Assembly (NCBI GenBank): GCA_031264715.1 | Contig: JAISDP010000196.1 | Location: 1-33,002 of the forward strand | DNA length: 33,002 nucleotides | Origin: Bacteroidales bacterium | GTDB taxonomy: Bacteria; Bacteroidota; Bacteroidia; Bacteroidales; UBA4181 | Direction of reading: 5' to 3' | In this document: piece by piece, positions 15,686 to 25,727 of the stretch | Layout: every line of letters begins with the position of its first letter | Numbering within the stretch: the first letter of the stretch is position 1 | Translations under genes and position numbers: made by a program | The notes under the pieces: model-generated | What the model was told of the DNA's origin: nothing | Database searches by the model: none | What the model saw: only the letters and a program-made list of their open reading frames with translations

Positions 15686-18600
15686 ATGCAAAAACTATTA
15701 GAAAATAGATTTTTCAAATTGAATGGCGAGGCTTTAAAACTATTGGGTTTATTGCCTGTCATGGTTTTTATGTTATCTGCTCCTTTATACGGGCAGGATG
15801 CACGCCAGATAACAGGCGTGGTGAAGAGCGCTGATGGCGAAACGATGCCAGGCGTAAACGTGGTTGAGCGAGGGACAACCAACGGTATAGCAACCAATAT
15901 TGACGGACAGTATTCTATCAGAGTCCCCAACAACGATACGGTCGTTTTGATTTTTTCGTCCGTTGGCTATGACCGTCAAGAGATTACCATTGGGAATTTG
16001 AGGACTGTCAATGTTGTGATGAACGAATCGAGCCAGCAACTTGACGAAGTGGTGGTAGTAGGTTATGGTATTCAGTCAAAAGCGAGTGTCGTGGGATCTA
16101 TTGTGCAAGCTTCCGGAGACGATTTGAAACGTGCAGTGAGCGGTTCCGATATTACTGCTGCTTTATCCTCGCAATTGCCGGGGGTTATCTCCTTGACGTC
16201 TTCGGGCGAACCGGGTGGAATCCTTACCGGGGAAAGTTCGACCAACCTCTATATTCGCGGGCAAAATACATGGAACAACTCAGGTCCGCTGGTACTTGTC
16301 GACGGGGTTGAACGCCCCTTAATGAGCGTTGATCCCAACGAGGTTGAATCGGTTTCGGTTTTGAAAGATGCTTCGGCAACAGCTGTTTACGGGGTAAAAG
16401 GCGCCAACGGCGTACTTCTTATCACTACCAAACGCGGAATCGAAGGTAAGACTAAATTGTCTGTCAATTATACGGCAACAGGAATCATGTTGTCTAAATT
16501 ACCCGGAATGTTGGATTCCTATGACGCTTTGATGGCAAAAAATGAAATGATAGAACGCGAGGTTTCTCTTCGCGAAGCCTCGTGGGCTGATTATACTCCG
16601 TACGAAGTCGTGGCGCGTTACAAGTACAGGCAATCGCCTGAAGACAAGTATATTTTTCCGAATGTTGACTGGAAAGATGAGATGTTCAAAAAGATGGGAT
16701 TTCAGCATCGGGTAAACGTCAATGCACAGGGCGGAAACAAGACGATCAAGTATTTTGGTCAACTGTCCTATTTATACGAAGGCGATATGATGAAGAAGTA
16801 TGACAACGGTAAGGGATATGACCCAAGTTATGCCGCCAACCGTTTCAATTTCAGAAGCAATATTGATGTTAACCTGACAAGTACTACGAAATTTAAAATG
16901 AACCTGGCAGGATCATTCAGTCAAAAGAATACCAATTATAATAACACCGGTTCTACCGGTCGTGCTGACCAATGGATGTGGGCTGCCGTATACGGTTTGG
17001 CGCCGGATTTATTCCCTGCACAGTATCCCGACGGGTATTGGGGCGCTTATTCCGAGGGAGGTAACAATACCGTAAATCCCGCAGCAGTTGTTGCCAATAT
17101 GGGCGTGCGCAAAGCGCGGGAAACCCAGTTGCAGTCCAATTTCGTGCTGGAGCAGGATTTGAAAATGATTACCAAAGGTTTGAATGCGGCGGTAACGCTG
17201 GCTTTTGATAACAGGATACGATCTGAAGGCGGTATTTACGACGTTGCCAATCATGGCAGGCCCGGCGAAGAAGCGACAAATATTGCTTACAGGCAGATTT
17301 ATCCTTCCAGGTATCTTGAAAATCCGGATGATGAGAGCTATTATACCGTATATTTGCCCGCCTCTTCAGGCGACTACGACTGGTATGTGCGCCCGTGGAG
17401 CATCCGCCAGGAGGGAGTCGCTACAGGTCTGGAAAATAGCTGGACGAGCAGATTGCCGGTCGACAGGTTTTTAATGTATCAGTTTCAATTAACTTATGCA
17501 CGAAAATTTGGCAGTCATTCGGTAGGGGCGACAGGAGTATTCAAACGGGAAGAAAGCGCTAAGGGAGCCGAATTTAAACGTTACAGGGAAGACTGGGTTT
17601 TCCGCGTCACCTATGATTACGCTTCGCGCTATATGTTCGAGTTCAACGGCGCTTATAACGGTTCCGAAAAATTCGGTCCGGGTTACCGGTTCGACTTTTT
17701 CCCGTCGTTAGGACTGGGATGGTATATCTCAAACGAACGCTTTTTCTCGAATATCAAATGGGTCGATCGTCTTAAAGTACGGTACAGCATAGGTATAGCA
17801 GGGGCTGACGATGCAGGCGGCAGATATCTTTATGAACAGCAGTATGCATACGGCGGCGCTGCCCATTTGGTCTATAATGCCAATAACAATAGCCCGTATT
17901 CCTTTTACCGCATCGCCAGCAAAGCCAATCCCGATGCCCGGTGGGAACAGGCTTTGAAGACCAATTACGGTTTGGAATTCGGCATATTGAAAAACCTTGT
18001 TTCATTGAGTTTTGATTACTTTACCGAAAACCGTACCGACATTTTGATTGCCGGAAACAACAGGTCTGTTCCGGTATATTATGGATTCAGTCCGCCTGCG
18101 GTCAATTCGGGTCAAGTTAAATCGAACGGGTTCGAAATAGAGTTGGGGCTTAACAAATCCATTAATAAAGACATTGATGTCTGGGCGAAATTTTCGTTAA
18201 CGCATACCCGGAATAAGGTTATATTCAGGGATGACCCGCCTCTGGCCGATGATCACATGAAAGCCCAGGATTTTAGGATTGGCCAAAATAAGAGAGTGCT
18301 GAACACCGGATATTTTTACAATAACTGGGATGAGGTATGGGCGAGCGCGCCTACTGAAACCAACGATCTCCAAAAGCTTCCGGGTTATTATGACCAGATT
18401 GATTACGATGGCAATGGCGTCATTAGCAGTACTTACGATTCAGCTCCGGTGGGATATTCCGAAGTGCCTGAAAATACAGGCAGTTTGACGCTGGGCGCGT
18501 CATACAGGGGGCTGTCCTTCACTATCCAGTTCTTTGGGGCGAACAATAGCAACCGTTACATTGGCTGGGATAATTACCGGAACAATACGAATGTTGTATA

Positions 18601-18940
18601 TGATCATGTAGGCAATTACTGGTCGAAAGACAATCCGAATGCAAGTTCATTTCTTCCCCGGTGGCAAACGTATGCGGAAAACATCGGACACTATTATCTG
18701 TACGATGCTTCCTTTATCAGATTACAAAATGTAGAGTTGGGTTATTCTTTCTCCAATGCCGGATGGGCTAAAAAGGCAGGAATTTCCAATTTAAGGATTT
18801 TTATGAACGGCAATAATTTGTTTTTTTGGTCGAAATTACCTGACGACCGGCAAACAACCTATTCCGGTGCGGGCAGTGCAACCGAGGGTTCATATCCTTC
18901 CACCAGGAGAATCAATTTAGGAGTAGAAATATCATTTTAA
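15686..18940 (+). CDS. SusC/RagA-type TonB-dependent outer-membrane receptor
   Basis: A 1084-residue glycan importer. A signal peptide (to about residue 37, ending PLYGQ) is followed by a carboxypeptidase-regulatory-like domain (ITGVVKSADGETMPGVNVVERGTTNGIATNIDGQYSI), the TonB box DEVVVVGYG (about 120-128), a plug domain (YIRGQNTW, PLVLVDGVERPL, VESVSVLKDASATAVYGVKGANGVLLITTKRG) and a large beta-barrel ending in GVEISF, with the terminal Phe used for barrel insertion. There is no N-terminal STN signalling domain, so it is unlikely to signal to an anti-sigma factor. It forms a pair with the SusD-like gene 20 bp downstream and imports oligosaccharides through a TonB-driven gate. Substrate not readable. 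Confidence 0.95.
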   Translation: MQKLLENRFFKLNGEALKLLGLLPVMVFMLSAPLYGQDARQITGVVKSADGETMPGVNVVERGTTNGIATNIDGQYSIRVPNNDTVVLIFSSVGYDRQEITIGNLRTVNVVMNESSQQLDEVVVVGYGIQSKASVVGSIVQASGDDLKRAVSGSDITAALSSQLPGVISLTSSGEPGGILTGESSTNLYIRGQNTWNNSGPLVLVDGVERPLMSVDPNEVESVSVLKDASATAVYGVKGANGVLLITTKRGIEGKTKLSVNYTATGIMLSKLPGMLDSYDALMAKNEMIEREVSLREASWADYTPYEVVARYKYRQSPEDKYIFPNVDWKDEMFKKMGFQHRVNVNAQGGNKTIKYFGQLSYLYEGDMMKKYDNGKGYDPSYAANRFNFRSNIDVNLTSTTKFKMNLAGSFSQKNTNYNNTGSTGRADQWMWAAVYGLAPDLFPAQYPDGYWGAYSEGGNNTVNPAAVVANMGVRKARETQLQSNFVLEQDLKMITKGLNAAVTLAFDNRIRSEGGIYDVANHGRPGEEATNIAYRQIYPSRYLENPDDESYYTVYLPASSGDYDWYVRPWSIRQEGVATGLENSWTSRLPVDRFLMYQFQLTYARKFGSHSVGATGVFKREESAKGAEFKRYREDWVFRVTYDYASRYMFEFNGAYNGSEKFGPGYRFDFFPSLGLGWYISNERFFSNIKWVDRLKVRYSIGIAGADDAGGRYLYEQQYAYGGAAHLVYNANNNSPYSFYRIASKANPDARWEQALKTNYGLEFGILKNLVSLSFDYFTENRTDILIAGNNRSVPVYYGFSPPAVNSGQVKSNGFEIELGLNKSINKDIDVWAKFSLTHTRNKVIFRDDPPLADDHMKAQDFRIGQNKRVLNTGYFYNNWDEVWASAPTETNDLQKLPGYYDQIDYDGNGVISSTYDSAPVGYSEVPENTGSLTLGASYRGLSFTIQFFGANNSNRYIGWDNYRNNTNVVYDHVGNYWSKDNPNASSFLPRWQTYAENIGHYYLYDASFIRLQNVELGYSFSNAGWAKKAGISNLRIFMNGNNLFFWSKLPDDRQTTYSGAGSATEGSYPSTRRINLGVEISF

Positions 18941-18960
18941 CAAAGAAAAACTGAATAAAA

Positions 18961-20775
18961 ATGAAAAGGATAATCGATTATATATCTATTGCCGTTGTTG
19001 CATTATGTTTTACTTCGTGCGAGGAATACCTGGACAGACCATCGCAGTCGAATATTACGGAAAGGGATATCTATGTAAATTTCAGGAGTTTTCAAGGTTT
19101 TGTAGAAGAATTGTACAACTGTATTATCAGTCCGAGCGAATGTGGCGCATGGAACAATTATTCGTTTGCCGATGAAAACCTGGGGCCAAGGATTTACAAT
19201 TTTGACACCGGTAATTATTGGGGTGGCGAAACGTATTTCCACAACAATGGCAATCAGGCTGTAAGTACCACGGATGGTCAATCCAGGACCAAGCGCATCT
19301 GGGAATATGCGTGGTATGCTCTCGCCAAAGCAAATATTGTGCTGGATAAAATCGAAGAGGAAGATTTGTTTGCAGGTAACGCGGATGAAAAAAAATTGAT
19401 CCGCGGACAGGCGCTTTTTTTCAGAGGGTGGTTCTATTTTGAAATATGCCGTTTCTGGGGCGGGATGCCTTATATTGACAGGCCGCTGACTGAAACGGAA
19501 AATTACGAAGACCCTTATTTTCAAAGAATGAACTTTCGGGAGACAGCGCTGAAAATGGCGGCTGATTTCAGGGAAGCGGCTGATTTGTTGCCTGAACACT
19601 GGGAAGATATGTATGGAAAAGCGGACGGCGTTCCACAGGGAAGGAATGACAACAATCAATACATCAACAAGTTTCATGCCCTGGGGTATCTTGGTAAGGC
19701 TTTACTGTTTGCCGCCAGTCCGATGATTAACGAGGAAGCCACCGGCGTTAACGCATTTGACCCGGCGCTGTGCGCCCAGGCAGCTGACGCTTTTGGCGAA
19801 CTGTTGACGCTTGCCGAAAATACCAACAGGTATACGCTGGCGTCGTGGAATGAGTACAATCAGATTTTTTTCTGCGCAAACCGGAACGCCGCTCCCTACC
19901 GGAACGGCTTGAATGAAGTGATCATGCTGCCCACGACTTATGACGCAACACGGTTCAGATGGTCTACAATAGGCGCGATATCTCCTAACGACATGGGGTT
20001 GAATGCAGGCTCCAGCGCTGATGTGCCGACACATAACATTGTCAAAAATTTCGCCACAGCGAATGGACTTCCGCAAGCAGAGGACCCTGCTTTTGATCCG
20101 CAAAAACCATGGACTAATCTTGAGCCTCGTTTTTATAAGGTTATTGCGAAGCACGGCGATAAAATACACAATGGAACGACGGGACGACAGGTTCTTGAAT
20201 GTCAAAACGGCGGATTCCACCGCACAATACAGTATCCGACCGTTACCGGGTATTACCAGAGGAAGTTCAGCGGATTGGATCCGAATGCTTACAGGGCTTC
20301 GCCCGATTGTTATGCGGCTGCTCCTTACCTGAGGCTTGCAGATGTTTACCTGATGTATGCCGAAGCGGTAAATTTCATGACGGGCGGCGGACCCAAAGCG
20401 AAAACCGGCAATTATTCCAAAACTGCCGAGGATGCATTGAACATGGTAAGGCAGCGCGCCCAGATTCCGACTGTTGATCCCAAATATACGGCTGATAAAA
20501 ATGTGTTTTTTGAGGAGCTTGTCCGTGAAAGAGCGGTAGAATTATTTATGGAAGGCGCCCGCTTTTGCGATTTGCGACGCTGGAGCAGAAACGATGATCC
20601 GCGTTACCTGGAAAAAACAGGGATATATTTTGATTTAGACGGCAATGGTGAACCTGTCGCAGTTAGAGAGCAAGTTATTACTAAAAGGGCGGCTGATAAA
20701 AAACACAACTGGTTGCCTGTCATAACGAAATACACTACGATGTACAGTACTTTTCCGCAAAATCCAGGATGGTAA
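18961..20775 (+). CDS. SusD/RagB-type glycan-binding lipoprotein
   Basis: A 604-residue surface lipoprotein that acts as the lid of the adjacent SusC channel. The signal peptide ends in lipobox FTSC (Cys20), followed by EEYLDRPSQSNITERDIYVN, the usual SusD opening. Helical TPR-like parts include RIWEYAWYALAKANIVLDKI and the RGQALFFRGWFYFEICRFWGGMPYIDRPL motif; the C-terminal region has LRLADVYLMYAEAVN, ALNMVRQRAQIP and ELVRERAVELFMEGARFCDLRRW, all standard for the family. Length is a little above the usual 500-570. It lies 20 bp after susC1 and 35 bp before susC2, so the set is one operon. Confidence 0.95.
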   Translation: MKRIIDYISIAVVALCFTSCEEYLDRPSQSNITERDIYVNFRSFQGFVEELYNCIISPSECGAWNNYSFADENLGPRIYNFDTGNYWGGETYFHNNGNQAVSTTDGQSRTKRIWEYAWYALAKANIVLDKIEEEDLFAGNADEKKLIRGQALFFRGWFYFEICRFWGGMPYIDRPLTETENYEDPYFQRMNFRETALKMAADFREAADLLPEHWEDMYGKADGVPQGRNDNNQYINKFHALGYLGKALLFAASPMINEEATGVNAFDPALCAQAADAFGELLTLAENTNRYTLASWNEYNQIFFCANRNAAPYRNGLNEVIMLPTTYDATRFRWSTIGAISPNDMGLNAGSSADVPTHNIVKNFATANGLPQAEDPAFDPQKPWTNLEPRFYKVIAKHGDKIHNGTTGRQVLECQNGGFHRTIQYPTVTGYYQRKFSGLDPNAYRASPDCYAAAPYLRLADVYLMYAEAVNFMTGGGPKAKTGNYSKTAEDALNMVRQRAQIPTVDPKYTADKNVFFEELVRERAVELFMEGARFCDLRRWSRNDDPRYLEKTGIYFDLDGNGEPVAVREQVITKRAADKKHNWLPVITKYTTMYSTFPQNPGW

Positions 20776-20810
20776 AAGAATGTATTGTCTAATTATTAAT
20801 AATGTATCAA

Positions 20811-23800
20811 ATGAAAAATAAGATATTATATTCAGTTCTTTTTCTATTAATGTTTTGTACTTGTCATACTTATGCGCAAAGTGAACCGGGCAGCATTAGC
20901 GTTTCATCCATCGTTTCCGATACGGATGGAAATCCTGTAGAAAATGTCGAAATCTTCAGTGATCCGGCTTATGCCAAAACCGGAGCCGACGGACAGTTTA
21001 CGATTTCGGTATCGCCGGACGCCCTTTTAATCATAAAGGCAAACGGATATCAGACGGTTAAGTTGCTGGCGGGGGATGTTCAGAACATGTCGAATATCAG
21101 TCTCGCAAGTAATGACTTATTATACGGTAAAAAAATAAACCTGGCTTTCCGTCAATCTTATCAGGGTGATCTGACAGGCGCTGTAACATACGTTGACGCC
21201 GATGAAATACTGAAATACGACGAAACAGGCGCTTCCGGTCTTCTGAGTAACAGAACCCTGGGCATGTTGGGTTCCAATCAGATAAGGGGATTGGGGGTTA
21301 ATTTCGACGTTGGCAATATCATGACTGTTTCTACCCAGGGAACAGCGGCCATGGTTGTTGTAGACGGTATTCCGCGGGAATTGACCTATTTGCGCGCGTC
21401 CGAGATTGAAAGCATCACGGTTTTGAAAGATGCGAATGCGGCAGTTCTTTACGGAACAGCGGCAGCCAATGGCGTGATTCTGGTCACTACAAAGAGAGGA
21501 GAAGCCTATAAGAAGCAGGCTGACTTTAAGGTAACATACGGTATCAATAAGCCGATGGCGTTCCCCAAGTTTTTAAATTCGGCGGATTATATGGAGTATT
21601 ACAATCAGGCGCGCCGAAACGATCAACTGGATGCCGTGTTCACGGATATCGACAATTACCGTTCGGGTGATCCATATCGTTATCCAAACGTCGACTATTT
21701 CTCAAGGGATTATTTAAGGCCGTTCTACAGGTCTTTTAACGCCGAAGGGCAATTTTCAGGAGGGAACAGTGTGGCAAAATACTATTCAAATTTTGGATGG
21801 AACAATCAAAACACCATATACAGTTTCGGCGAAGGCAAAGATTCGCGAACAAACGAGTTCCATGCACGATTGAATGGCGATTTGAAAATTAACAGCTGGA
21901 TCAATACCCGGCTTGACGGAAGTGTGACTTTTCAAAATCAAGTTGTGCCGCGTATCTCCGCCAGTGACGGTTATTGGGCTGCGGCGCGCAGCATCCGCCC
22001 GTACGAATATACTCCGCTGATCCCCATAGACCTGATTGAACCGGATAATCCGGTATTGGAGTCCGCCAAGAGAATCATCGACGGGAAGTATCTTTTAGGA
22101 GGATCCGACGCTTACCGCACAACACCCATTGGCGATATGTATGGCGCCGGCGAAAGTGAAATCGGATTTCGTAACTTTTCGTTAGGTAACCAGATTAATT
22201 TTGATTTTAACCAATGGATAGAAGGATTGACATTAAATACCAATTTCGGTTTCGATTTCTGGTCGGGGTTTTCAACAACAGTTGCCAATATCTATGCCAC
22301 CTATTTTCCAACTTTCGATAACAACAACAGGATTACCGGCTTGCAGAAATTCAATGCCGACGAAGCGGCAACCTCTCCGCTGATTGAAGGAATTGCACTA
22401 AGGAGACGGTTTGGGTATAACCTGTCATTGCAATACGACAAGATGTTTGATGATATACACCACATTACGGCAATCCTTCTTGGATACGGCAATACGTACA
22501 AACAGTCGGGCGACCTGCAAGGGTCAAAGTTCGCGCATTTGGGCTTGCATTTGGGGTATATCTACAACAAGCGCTATATGATTGATTTCAGCAGCGCTTA
22601 CGTCAATTCGACACGGCTTGCGCCGGGGCACCGGGGCGGTTTTTCGCCTACGGCAGGGCTGGCCTGGGTAATGAGTTCCGAAGAGTTTATGTCCTCGGCA
22701 GATTTTATTGATTATTTGAAAATAAGGTTTTCGGCAGGTATCATTAAATCGGACCTCATGACCTCAAACAACTCCGCTCCCGGCTATTTCTGGTATGACG
22801 ATAATTATGGAGGTTCCACATCCTGGGGTTGGGGCGACGGGCTACGAAGCCGCAGCAGTACGATCGCAAACAGAACGCGTAATTTTGATATGACCTTTGC
22901 TGAACGTAAAGATTTGAACCTTGGTTTTGAATCGCTGTTGTTTGGGAACAGGTTGGGTTTGGAAGCCAATTATTTTCTTACTTTAAACGAAGGTATGCTT
23001 GTGCGCTCGACAAACGAGTATCCCAGTTTCCTGGGCACCTTTGTGCCGTACGAAAACTTCGAAAATGTGAAATACCAGGGCTTCGAACTTGGAGCGAGCT
23101 ATGTAGAGAAATGGAATGACTGGTCGTTGAGGGTTGGAGCCAATTTGCTGTATTCTGTCTCGGTAAAAACCAAAGTTAACGAATTGCGTGCCTACCCGCA
23201 TTTGAACAGGGTGGGAACGCCTCACGACGGTTATTGGGGATTGGTAAGTCTCGGCTTTTTCGAGAATCAGGCAGACGTAGACAACAGTACGCCGCAGGTT
23301 TTTGGAGGCACAGTACGCGAAGGCGACCTTAAATATCAGGCGCAGAAAGAGAATGGAAGAATTGACACTGATGACGAAGTTCTTTTGGGACGCTGGCAGG
23401 CTCCGTGGTCGGGAGGTATAAATTTTACGCTGTCCTACAAAAAAATCTCGCTTTTTGTGATAGGTGAAGGCCGTTCCGGCGCCAAGCCGTTTAAGGAAAA
23501 TAATTATTTCTGGCTGGAAGGCACGCGTAAATACTCCGAAGTGGCATTAAACAGTTGGACGCCTGAAACAAGAAATACCGCTGTCTATCCCAGACTGTCG
23601 TCCCAGTCGAATCCAAACAATAACCGCCGCTCAACATTTTGGCAGTATAATGCTGATTACTTTGAAATCAGCAAAATACAGTTGAATTATCAGATGCCCG
23701 AATTGTTGACCAGCGCCTTGCACATGAAAAGTTTGGATGTATTCGCTTATGTAACCCGTCCGCTCATTCTTGCTAAAGAAAAAGAAATGAGGTTAATTCA

Positions 23801-23864
23801 AACTGGAAACAGCGGCGGATTGAATTATCGCTCCTTTGTGTTCGGTTTGAAAGTTTCTTTCTAA
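20811..23864 (+). CDS. Second SusC-type TonB-dependent receptor, variant subclass
   Basis: A 1017-residue receptor. Of two in-frame ATGs (20802, 20811) the second is chosen because MKNKILYSVLFLLMFCTCHTYAQ is a clean signal peptide. A carboxypeptidase-regulatory-like domain follows (DTDGNPVENVEIFSDPAYAKTGADGQFTI). The usual DEVVVVGYG TonB box is missing; the segment LLYGKKINLAFRQSYQGDLTG takes its place. The plug is intact (IRGLGVNF, AAMVVVDGIPRELTYL, IESITVLKDANAAVLYGTAAANGVILVTTKRG) and the barrel ends in FGLKVSF. It differs clearly from susC1, so it is not a recent copy. Paired with the SusD-like gene 30 bp downstream. It may take up a different oligosaccharide from the same glycan. Confidence 0.93.
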   Translation: MKNKILYSVLFLLMFCTCHTYAQSEPGSISVSSIVSDTDGNPVENVEIFSDPAYAKTGADGQFTISVSPDALLIIKANGYQTVKLLAGDVQNMSNISLASNDLLYGKKINLAFRQSYQGDLTGAVTYVDADEILKYDETGASGLLSNRTLGMLGSNQIRGLGVNFDVGNIMTVSTQGTAAMVVVDGIPRELTYLRASEIESITVLKDANAAVLYGTAAANGVILVTTKRGEAYKKQADFKVTYGINKPMAFPKFLNSADYMEYYNQARRNDQLDAVFTDIDNYRSGDPYRYPNVDYFSRDYLRPFYRSFNAEGQFSGGNSVAKYYSNFGWNNQNTIYSFGEGKDSRTNEFHARLNGDLKINSWINTRLDGSVTFQNQVVPRISASDGYWAAARSIRPYEYTPLIPIDLIEPDNPVLESAKRIIDGKYLLGGSDAYRTTPIGDMYGAGESEIGFRNFSLGNQINFDFNQWIEGLTLNTNFGFDFWSGFSTTVANIYATYFPTFDNNNRITGLQKFNADEAATSPLIEGIALRRRFGYNLSLQYDKMFDDIHHITAILLGYGNTYKQSGDLQGSKFAHLGLHLGYIYNKRYMIDFSSAYVNSTRLAPGHRGGFSPTAGLAWVMSSEEFMSSADFIDYLKIRFSAGIIKSDLMTSNNSAPGYFWYDDNYGGSTSWGWGDGLRSRSSTIANRTRNFDMTFAERKDLNLGFESLLFGNRLGLEANYFLTLNEGMLVRSTNEYPSFLGTFVPYENFENVKYQGFELGASYVEKWNDWSLRVGANLLYSVSVKTKVNELRAYPHLNRVGTPHDGYWGLVSLGFFENQADVDNSTPQVFGGTVREGDLKYQAQKENGRIDTDDEVLLGRWQAPWSGGINFTLSYKKISLFVIGEGRSGAKPFKENNYFWLEGTRKYSEVALNSWTPETRNTAVYPRLSSQSNPNNNRRSTFWQYNADYFEISKIQLNYQMPELLTSALHMKSLDVFAYVTRPLILAKEKEMRLIQTGNSGGLNYRSFVFGLKVSF

Positions 23865-23894
23865 TTGTTTTCGAATAAATTAAATAATGTTGAA

Positions 23895-25709
23895 ATGAAG
23901 AATTATAAATTTATACTACCCGGGGTTATTTTCATCATGTTATTTTCCTGCCAGTTGCTTGAGCCGGATAATGAAAACTATAGCACTTTTGACCGTGTTT
24001 ATGAAGACCCCGCCTTTGCCGAAGGTCTTTTAATACGCGGATTTATCCAGGTTCCTGTCAGGGATTACAGGTATGATGAACGTGCAACGGACGACGCTGT
24101 GACCAACGATTTAGCCAATGATTATGTCAGGATGGCAACAGGCGGCTGGTCGTCTCAGTATAATCCCCAGCATGTATGGCAAAATTGCAATGACGGGATC
24201 ATGTATGTTAACAAATTTCTGGAAATTGTGGACAAGGTGCCGTTCAGACCTTCCAATCCTGATATAGACAGGATGTACAAGCGGCGCTATAAGGGAGAAG
24301 CGTATGCCATCAGAGGTATTTTGAAATATTATCTGTTGCGTAATCATGGCGGATATGGCGCCAATGGAGAATTGCTGGGAACGCCGATATACGATGAGTT
24401 TATGGAATACACCGACAAGTCTAAATTTTCCCAGCCCCGTGCAAAATTTGTCGACTGTGTGCAAACTGTATATGACGATCTCGACATGGCGGTTTCACTA
24501 CTTCCGCTCGACTTTGGCAATGTAACTGCCGGCATTGGAATACCGCCGGGCTACAATGAATCAGGCAATGCGACCATAGACGATTACAATCTGGTTTGCG
24601 GACGTACTGCAAGTGAACGTGTTTCGGGACGTATTGCGTTGGCTTTTAAGGCAAAAATGGCATTACTCCACGCAAGTCCTGCATTTAACGAAGGCAATAG
24701 CGCTTTGTGGGAAAAAGCAGCCGAGTTTTCGGGCGAACTGCTGTCCAAACCGAATGTTATTTACAGTTCCGCTTTTCAGGGCGGGCTGGATATTGATCCC
24801 AACGGCCATCGCTTTTATGCCTCTACCGAAGTCGCTAAATATAATTGGAATACTCCTGTTACCGGAAAAGAATATGTGTGGAGAAAAAACAGGGAAAACA
24901 ACAATACAAAAGAAACGGAGCATTATCCTCCAACCTTTGGGGGCAATGGACGGATCAATCCTTCGCAAAATTTTGTGGACGCGTTTCCTATGGCAAACGG
25001 TTATCCCATCACTGCTGATCCTTCACTTTCGGGGTATGATCCGGCAGCGCCCTATACGGGGAGGGATTCGCGGCTTGGGCTGTTTGTGCTGTATAATGGC
25101 GCAAGTTTTAAAAGCAATACCGTTTACACTGCCATTGACGGAACCGGGACACATGCCGGGGATAACCGGCTGGGCATGGCAGCCAGATCGACACGGACAG
25201 GCTATTATCTGAAAAAACTGCTGGTGGACAATAATGTTACATGGAACGGGTCCAGTTGGAATACGGCTGATCATATTGAAGGCTATGTTCGTTACACCGA
25301 AATGTTTTTGACATATGCCGAAGCAGCTAACCAGGCGTGGGGGCCTGACGGAGTTTCGCAGTCCTACAATTATTCAGCACGTCAAATCATTGGAGAAATT
25401 CGCAAGCGTGCAAATCCCGGAATAGGCGCTGATCCTTATTTGGCGTCGCTCGACAAAGAAGGGATGATTACATTGATTCAAAATGAAAGGCGCATTGAAC
25501 TGAGCTTTGAAAGTCATCGTTTTTGGGATTTGCGTCGCTGGAACAAGACCGACCTGATGAAAGAATCCGTCAGGGGTGTAAGGTGGGAAGGCGGAATACC
25601 ATCGTACTTTGATGTAGAAAGCAGAGATTATGAGGATTATATGATTTATGGCCCTGTTCCCCAAACGGAAATCCTTAAATTCAACTTTATTCAAAACCGG
25701 GGTTGGTAA
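23895..25709 (+). CDS. Second SusD-type glycan-binding lipoprotein
   Basis: A 604-residue lipoprotein, partner of the second SusC. The frame opens with TTG at 23865, directly at the susC2 stop, but ATG at 23895 gives the proper signal peptide MKNYKFILPGVIFIMLFSCQ with lipobox LFSC (Cys19). Family motifs are NKFLEIVDKVPF, YKGEAYAIRGILKYYLLRNHGGYGANGELLGTPI, VRYTEMFLTYAEAANQAWG, IIGEIRKRANPGIG and LIQNERRIELSFESHRFWDLRRWNKTDLM. It has little identity to the first SusD beyond family motifs. It should bind glycan at the cell surface and close over its receptor. A DUF1735 lipoprotein gene follows after 18 bp. Confidence 0.94.
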   Translation: MKNYKFILPGVIFIMLFSCQLLEPDNENYSTFDRVYEDPAFAEGLLIRGFIQVPVRDYRYDERATDDAVTNDLANDYVRMATGGWSSQYNPQHVWQNCNDGIMYVNKFLEIVDKVPFRPSNPDIDRMYKRRYKGEAYAIRGILKYYLLRNHGGYGANGELLGTPIYDEFMEYTDKSKFSQPRAKFVDCVQTVYDDLDMAVSLLPLDFGNVTAGIGIPPGYNESGNATIDDYNLVCGRTASERVSGRIALAFKAKMALLHASPAFNEGNSALWEKAAEFSGELLSKPNVIYSSAFQGGLDIDPNGHRFYASTEVAKYNWNTPVTGKEYVWRKNRENNNTKETEHYPPTFGGNGRINPSQNFVDAFPMANGYPITADPSLSGYDPAAPYTGRDSRLGLFVLYNGASFKSNTVYTAIDGTGTHAGDNRLGMAARSTRTGYYLKKLLVDNNVTWNGSSWNTADHIEGYVRYTEMFLTYAEAANQAWGPDGVSQSYNYSARQIIGEIRKRANPGIGADPYLASLDKEGMITLIQNERRIELSFESHRFWDLRRWNKTDLMKESVRGVRWEGGIPSYFDVESRDYEDYMIYGPVPQTEILKFNFIQNRGW

Positions 25710-25727
25710 TTTAAAAAAACAAGTAGC

